Shown here: one piece after another, positions 60,419 to 64,000 of the stretch
Numbering within the stretch: the stretch's first letter is position 1
Layout of the letters: each line of letters begins with the position of its first letter
Assembly (NCBI GenBank): GCA_003952965.2
Contig: CM025856.1
Coordinates: 5,541,700 to 5,605,699 of the forward strand
Length of the DNA stretch: 64,000 nucleotides
Source of the DNA: Morella rubra
Taxonomy: Eukaryota > Streptophyta > Magnoliopsida > Fagales > Myricaceae
Direction: 5' to 3'
Position numbers and translations under genes: made by a program
The notes under the pieces: generated by a model
Database searches by the model: none
What the model was told of the DNA's origin: nothing
Seen by the model: the letters and a program-made list of their open reading frames with translations, nothing else

Positions 60419-60924
60419 TATAATCTAATTCCATGCAATAAAATCAAGCTGTAACCGTTTCCTACAACTGAAGACCACGCAAGTGCTTCAATATTCTGGT
60501 GGTTAATTTCTTTGGGATAATTTTCTGAGTTCAGTCAAGAAAAAAAAAGGGAGGGAAAAGGACAGAGAGGTAAAATGCAGAGAAAGTTACACCTTGGAAG
60601 TGCTGCTGGTAGACGCTATATAAGTAGTGCGACATTAAGGGAATGTCATGTTGTGGTGGGCCTTTCACTTATTTTTGTGGTGCTTTAAATTTTGATCAGT
60701 TGTTTCCTTCGAATCCTTGCCCATAAAATCAGAACGTATGACGCGTTGGGTCTCATTTTATACGAAAATACACCTTACGAACACAAGCATAGCGTAGACT
60801 AGCAAACAGAAATCCAAAACACCATGGTTTAATTTCCCGCTTTCTAACTTGTTCTTGGGTTCCACTTGCATCGGATGAAAGAGTATGACTCTGGGGACAC
60901 AAGTGTATTGACATTGACCAAAGA

Positions 60925-61130
60925 CAAAATCTTGATAGAGAACCTATCGTACATCGAATCTCACATGGAATGGGGAGGGGATTAATAAAACTTGAGGTCT
61001 ATAGAAAGCTAAATCTCACGTTCAAACATTTATGGATAGAATTGGGTCTTATAATTATTACAATGAGTTTCAATAGTAAACATAATCAGTCATTTTGAAG
61101 TCAAATTACAGATGTGACTAACGCTTATTT
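60925..61130 (+). mobile_element. Solo-LTR-like fossil of the TRIM family
   Basis: ATCGAATCTCACATGGAATG, TTGGGTCTTATAATTATTAC and CAGTCATTTTGAAGTCAAAT follow the order of motifs in the LTRs at 53.3 kb. It is degraded, with no partner LTR. Boundaries approximate. Confidence 0.45.
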
Positions 61131-61422
61131 TTTTGGCAAAATCCAACCTTAACCAACAACACAAGATGACTTGTCGGCCACCATGGCGAGGTAGGAAAGA
61201 CCAGCCTTACAACAGCTCAAGAAAACAATGGCAACTATATTATTCTTGGGTGGATCTGACCTTTAATCCATACCTAGACGCTTATATTTCAGAAATTGTC
61301 TGAGGTTAAGAACCTTTCATGTAACATCCAGGCACTAATTGCTGTGATACCTCATGCCACAGTAATTGTCATTTTGCTCATCCAAATATGAATTAGTGCT
61401 GCAGTTGACGAAAGTGGGAGAT

Positions 61423-64000
61423 TCATCTTTTTTCTGAAAGTGGATTCATTGCTGCCTGAATTTCTTCTAGACTTCGTCCCTTAGTCTCTGGAACCAACTT
61501 TGCTATGAAAAGAACAGTTAAGCCACATATGCTTGAGAATATGAAGAATGTTCCTGATAAGGAAAAAGACAAGAGTGTAAGATTTAAGACAGACAATCCT
61601 GTAGTTTGTACCAAATATAATAACTCTATGGAAAGTGACACTAGTTAAGCACTACCTGCTGAGCTCCAGTCCATTAGGAAGTTAAAAGCATATGAGACAA
61701 TCCAAGAACCTAACCAGCTAACCACCGTGACAAGGCTACCGGCCAAGCCCTTCAAGTTAATGGGAAATATCTGAGACAGAAACCACTCTGTCACAGGTAA
61801 CACTTGATGCCAGAATAGACTTTCATTGTAAACTATTTTGATAATAGAAGTGATAGATTCAAGGTTAACGTACCTCTGACATTATAACCCAAGGAATTCC
61901 TCCCATGCCTAATGAGAAAGATCCCGTGTATACCTGATTGCAGGACCAAAGAGATCAATGATAATTTCCTGTCAATCAATCTTCAGATATCCAAGAATTT
62001 GGCTACCACTCTGGAACGTGGAACTATGGCCTTAAAGAATGTATATGCAAACACTAAAGCCAACGGCAGCATGAACATAGAAAGGGGAAGGATTATACGA
62101 AACCAAAATCAGACTAAAGAAAAGATGCAAAGTATGTGTGGTTTAGAGGTATCAATTTAGAAGTACTCAATCCTCTTCTAGCAACATTTGCACTTTTCAG
62201 AAGAGCAAACAGGATTTCCAAAATGCTACTATGACCAGAGGTAATTTTTGAAGAAAGATTTTTTTAGGGAGCATCATAGTAATAGAATGGAAAAGTTGCA
62301 GACGGAAGTTTTTGGGGAATTTTCATTTTTAGCCCCCCGAACTATTACTTCATTTACCAGTCTGAACTATCAATTTCATCATATTTAGCCTTCAATACCA
62401 AAGTGCATTAACATTTGCATTCTAGTAGGATCCTATGATTAGAATGTGTAGAAAATAAGCTATATGACACAATATTAACGGTTGGATCCTATAACAGGGT
62501 GAGCATTGATGAATTTTGGTAATTTGAGGATTAAATGTGATGAAATTGGTAGTGCAAGGACTCAAAATGAAATTTGGCCCATAGTTTGGTGGGTGAAAAG
62601 TGATGTTTTCCCTAAGTCTTTTCACTTTTTGTTTTTATTTCTGGGGTGAATGCATTACCAGGACACCACAAAGTGCTAAAGTTGGAGTGATATCCGTCAG
62701 TTTTTGAAGGTCCTGCACAATTGAAGTTTTAGTCCTTCAATAAATGCTCTATTAAAATGATGAAAACGAATTCCATAGAAACATATTTTATTCTAGAAGA
62801 GACCTGTAGAAGAAGGACAACCCCACAAGAAAGCAACCTAAGCATGTTCCTGCTGCAGAAATCTGTGAATATTTATATACTTTAGAATTTTGTCATTCAA
62901 CTCCATATAGAAGAAGTACAGACTCGACAACTTTCTTACCAGTAGAAGTGGTCGTCGTCCAGATTTATCTAACAAAAGTGCACCTAAGGCTGTCATTGGA
63001 ATCTGTAGAATGCTACTGAAATCATACTAAAAAACATCAAGCACAAACAAATGCTGGAACGACAATAAGACAGTAAAAGACCTGAACAATGACCATTCCT
63101 ATAGTCCCAAGCCTACCCGAGAATCCTGCGCGGACCAGGTATTACAATATTCAGATTCCATTTTTCTTCCGATCCTTATTAAACAAAGGTAGATAGCATT
63201 AGAAAAGAGCCCATTCCTACCAGCTGATATGAATATAGCGCTTGCATAAAATGAGATGCCATTAACCCCTCCAAATTGTTGTAGTACCATAAGGCCAACT
63301 CCAACCTAACCCATTTCCATGTTATACATTAAGGGACTAAACAGCCTCAGAGGTGAAACGTGCAACAGTGATCAATTTAGAAAGGTTACAATGAGGGAAC
63401 GAGCATATTTCTGTTGGAATAAGTCAAGAAAACTAGCTTCTGAAAGCTGTCGAAGGGTCACTGTGTGTTCCTGCAGGAATGATTTGAAAACGACGTCAAA
63501 ATCCCCGTTTTGAAACAGAATTGTTGGGAAAAGTTAAGAACTATGTACAGTTTGAAAATTTTCTAGTAAATTGGGGGCAAATAGTCATCCTCTCATGGCT
63601 TTTTGTGACTAAAAAGGTTACTCTGATTTCAGCAGCTTCCTGGGAGAAATCAGCATTTGCACCCCTAAGGCGCTGTAGAGCAGCTTCACACTCTTTCTCT
63701 CGACCAATCTTTGCCTGCAGCCAACAGGAACATCAAGTAAACATGTCATTCATGCTTGCATCCGCTTTGCCACTTTATGGAATTGAGATATGTTTGTCAA
63801 ATACATGTTCTTGAGCATAAAATACAATGGAGGAGATCTTTGAATAACACGAATCTTTTTGTCTATTGATTTCAAATGCATTATCCATAGAGCACCTTGT
63901 AGGAAACTTCTTGAACAAAATTTTGAGTAACTTACCAGCCATCTTGGCGATTCTGGAATAAAAGATAGACCAATAAGTTGTAATAGACATGGAATAGTCC
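61423..64000 (-). CDS. ERD6-like sugar transporter, 3' part
   Basis: Minus-strand exons: from beyond 64000 to 63936, 63714-63622, 63470-63390, 63305-63221, 63125-63082, 63002-62940, 62862-62804, 62712-62659, 61933-61874, 61770-61656, 61553-61423. They give [162 protein letters not shown] and [29 protein letters not shown] and PETKGR are sugar-porter signatures; GMGGIPW and the many small exons mark the ERD6-like group, typically vacuolar monosaccharide/proton carriers. Exon 62862-62804 is 59 nt where 60 would keep the frame, so this copy carries a one-base frameshift there, or a sequencing error. The N-terminal half lies outside the window. Confidence 0.9.
62315..62613. mobile_element. MULE-type MITE (~299 bp) in an ERD6-like intron
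   Basis: Left GGGAATTTTCATTTTTAGCC; the right end reversed is AGGGAAAACATCACTTTTCA. Matching inner arms contain TATCAATTTCATCATATTTA on the left and the mirror of TAAATGTGATGAAATTGGTA on the right. Flanks AAGTTTTTG and AAGTCTTTT agree at 7 of 9. Confidence 0.75.

Noticed and set aside
1-64000. tRNA, rRNA, CRISPR and organellar-insertion signals
   Set aside because: Looked for by eye and none seen. The repeats present are tandem or TIR types without regular spacer-repeat spacing.

Overview
The window is nuclear DNA of a flowering plant, almost certainly a eudicot and probably a woody one. The evidence is AT-rich, intron-rich genes of plant-only families (FANTASTIC FOUR, DMP/DUF679, DUF1068, ERD6-like transporter, AT74-type phosphatase), a chloroplast-type glutathione synthetase, and many small plant transposons. 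Species cannot be read from the sequence. No bacterial features, CRISPR, rRNA or tRNA genes were found.

Layout. 1-1930 (+): last four coding exons of a mitochondrial Tim44/MRPL45-like protein, including a GC-AG intron. 3026-3697 (+): an unrecognised 223-residue protein. 3803-6870: a ~0.9 kb tandem duplication whose second copy was later split by a 1.2 kb Mutator-like (MULE) element. 8-11 kb: retroelement debris (a Copia-like LTR fossil and a LINE fragment). 11957-19157 (+): a 12-exon glutathione synthetase gene with a U12-type AT-AC intron. 21399-23852 (-): a DUF1068 membrane protein with a 24-nt microexon. 25801-32674: a 6.9 kb MULE with ~205-bp terminal inverted repeats, a perfect 9-bp target-site duplication, a decayed MuDR-type transposase and an intact second gene encoding a GRF zinc-finger/coiled-coil protein. 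33127-40330 (-): an AT74-like histidine phosphatase whose first exon and core promoter are present twice. 46417-47388 (-): a FANTASTIC FOUR-like regulator. 55162-59132 (-): two DMP membrane protein genes in tandem. 61423-64000 (-): 3' part of an ERD6-like sugar transporter.

The intergenic DNA is dominated by short terminal-inverted-repeat elements. Five, including the two larger MULEs, have recognisable 9-bp duplications (MULE type). Three have 8-bp duplications (hAT type). There is also a structurally complete TRIM retroelement fossil at 53.3-53.8 kb.

The genes are mostly unrelated in function. Tim44-like followed by glutathione synthetase recalls the Arabidopsis neighbourhood of GSH2 (from memory), so the left end may be conserved synteny. 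The most interesting non-routine structures are the GRF gene shared by two MULEs with different termini, the doubled AT74 first exon that is splice-compatible with one shared exon 2, the U12 intron, and a DMP gene with no ATG in its family reading frame.
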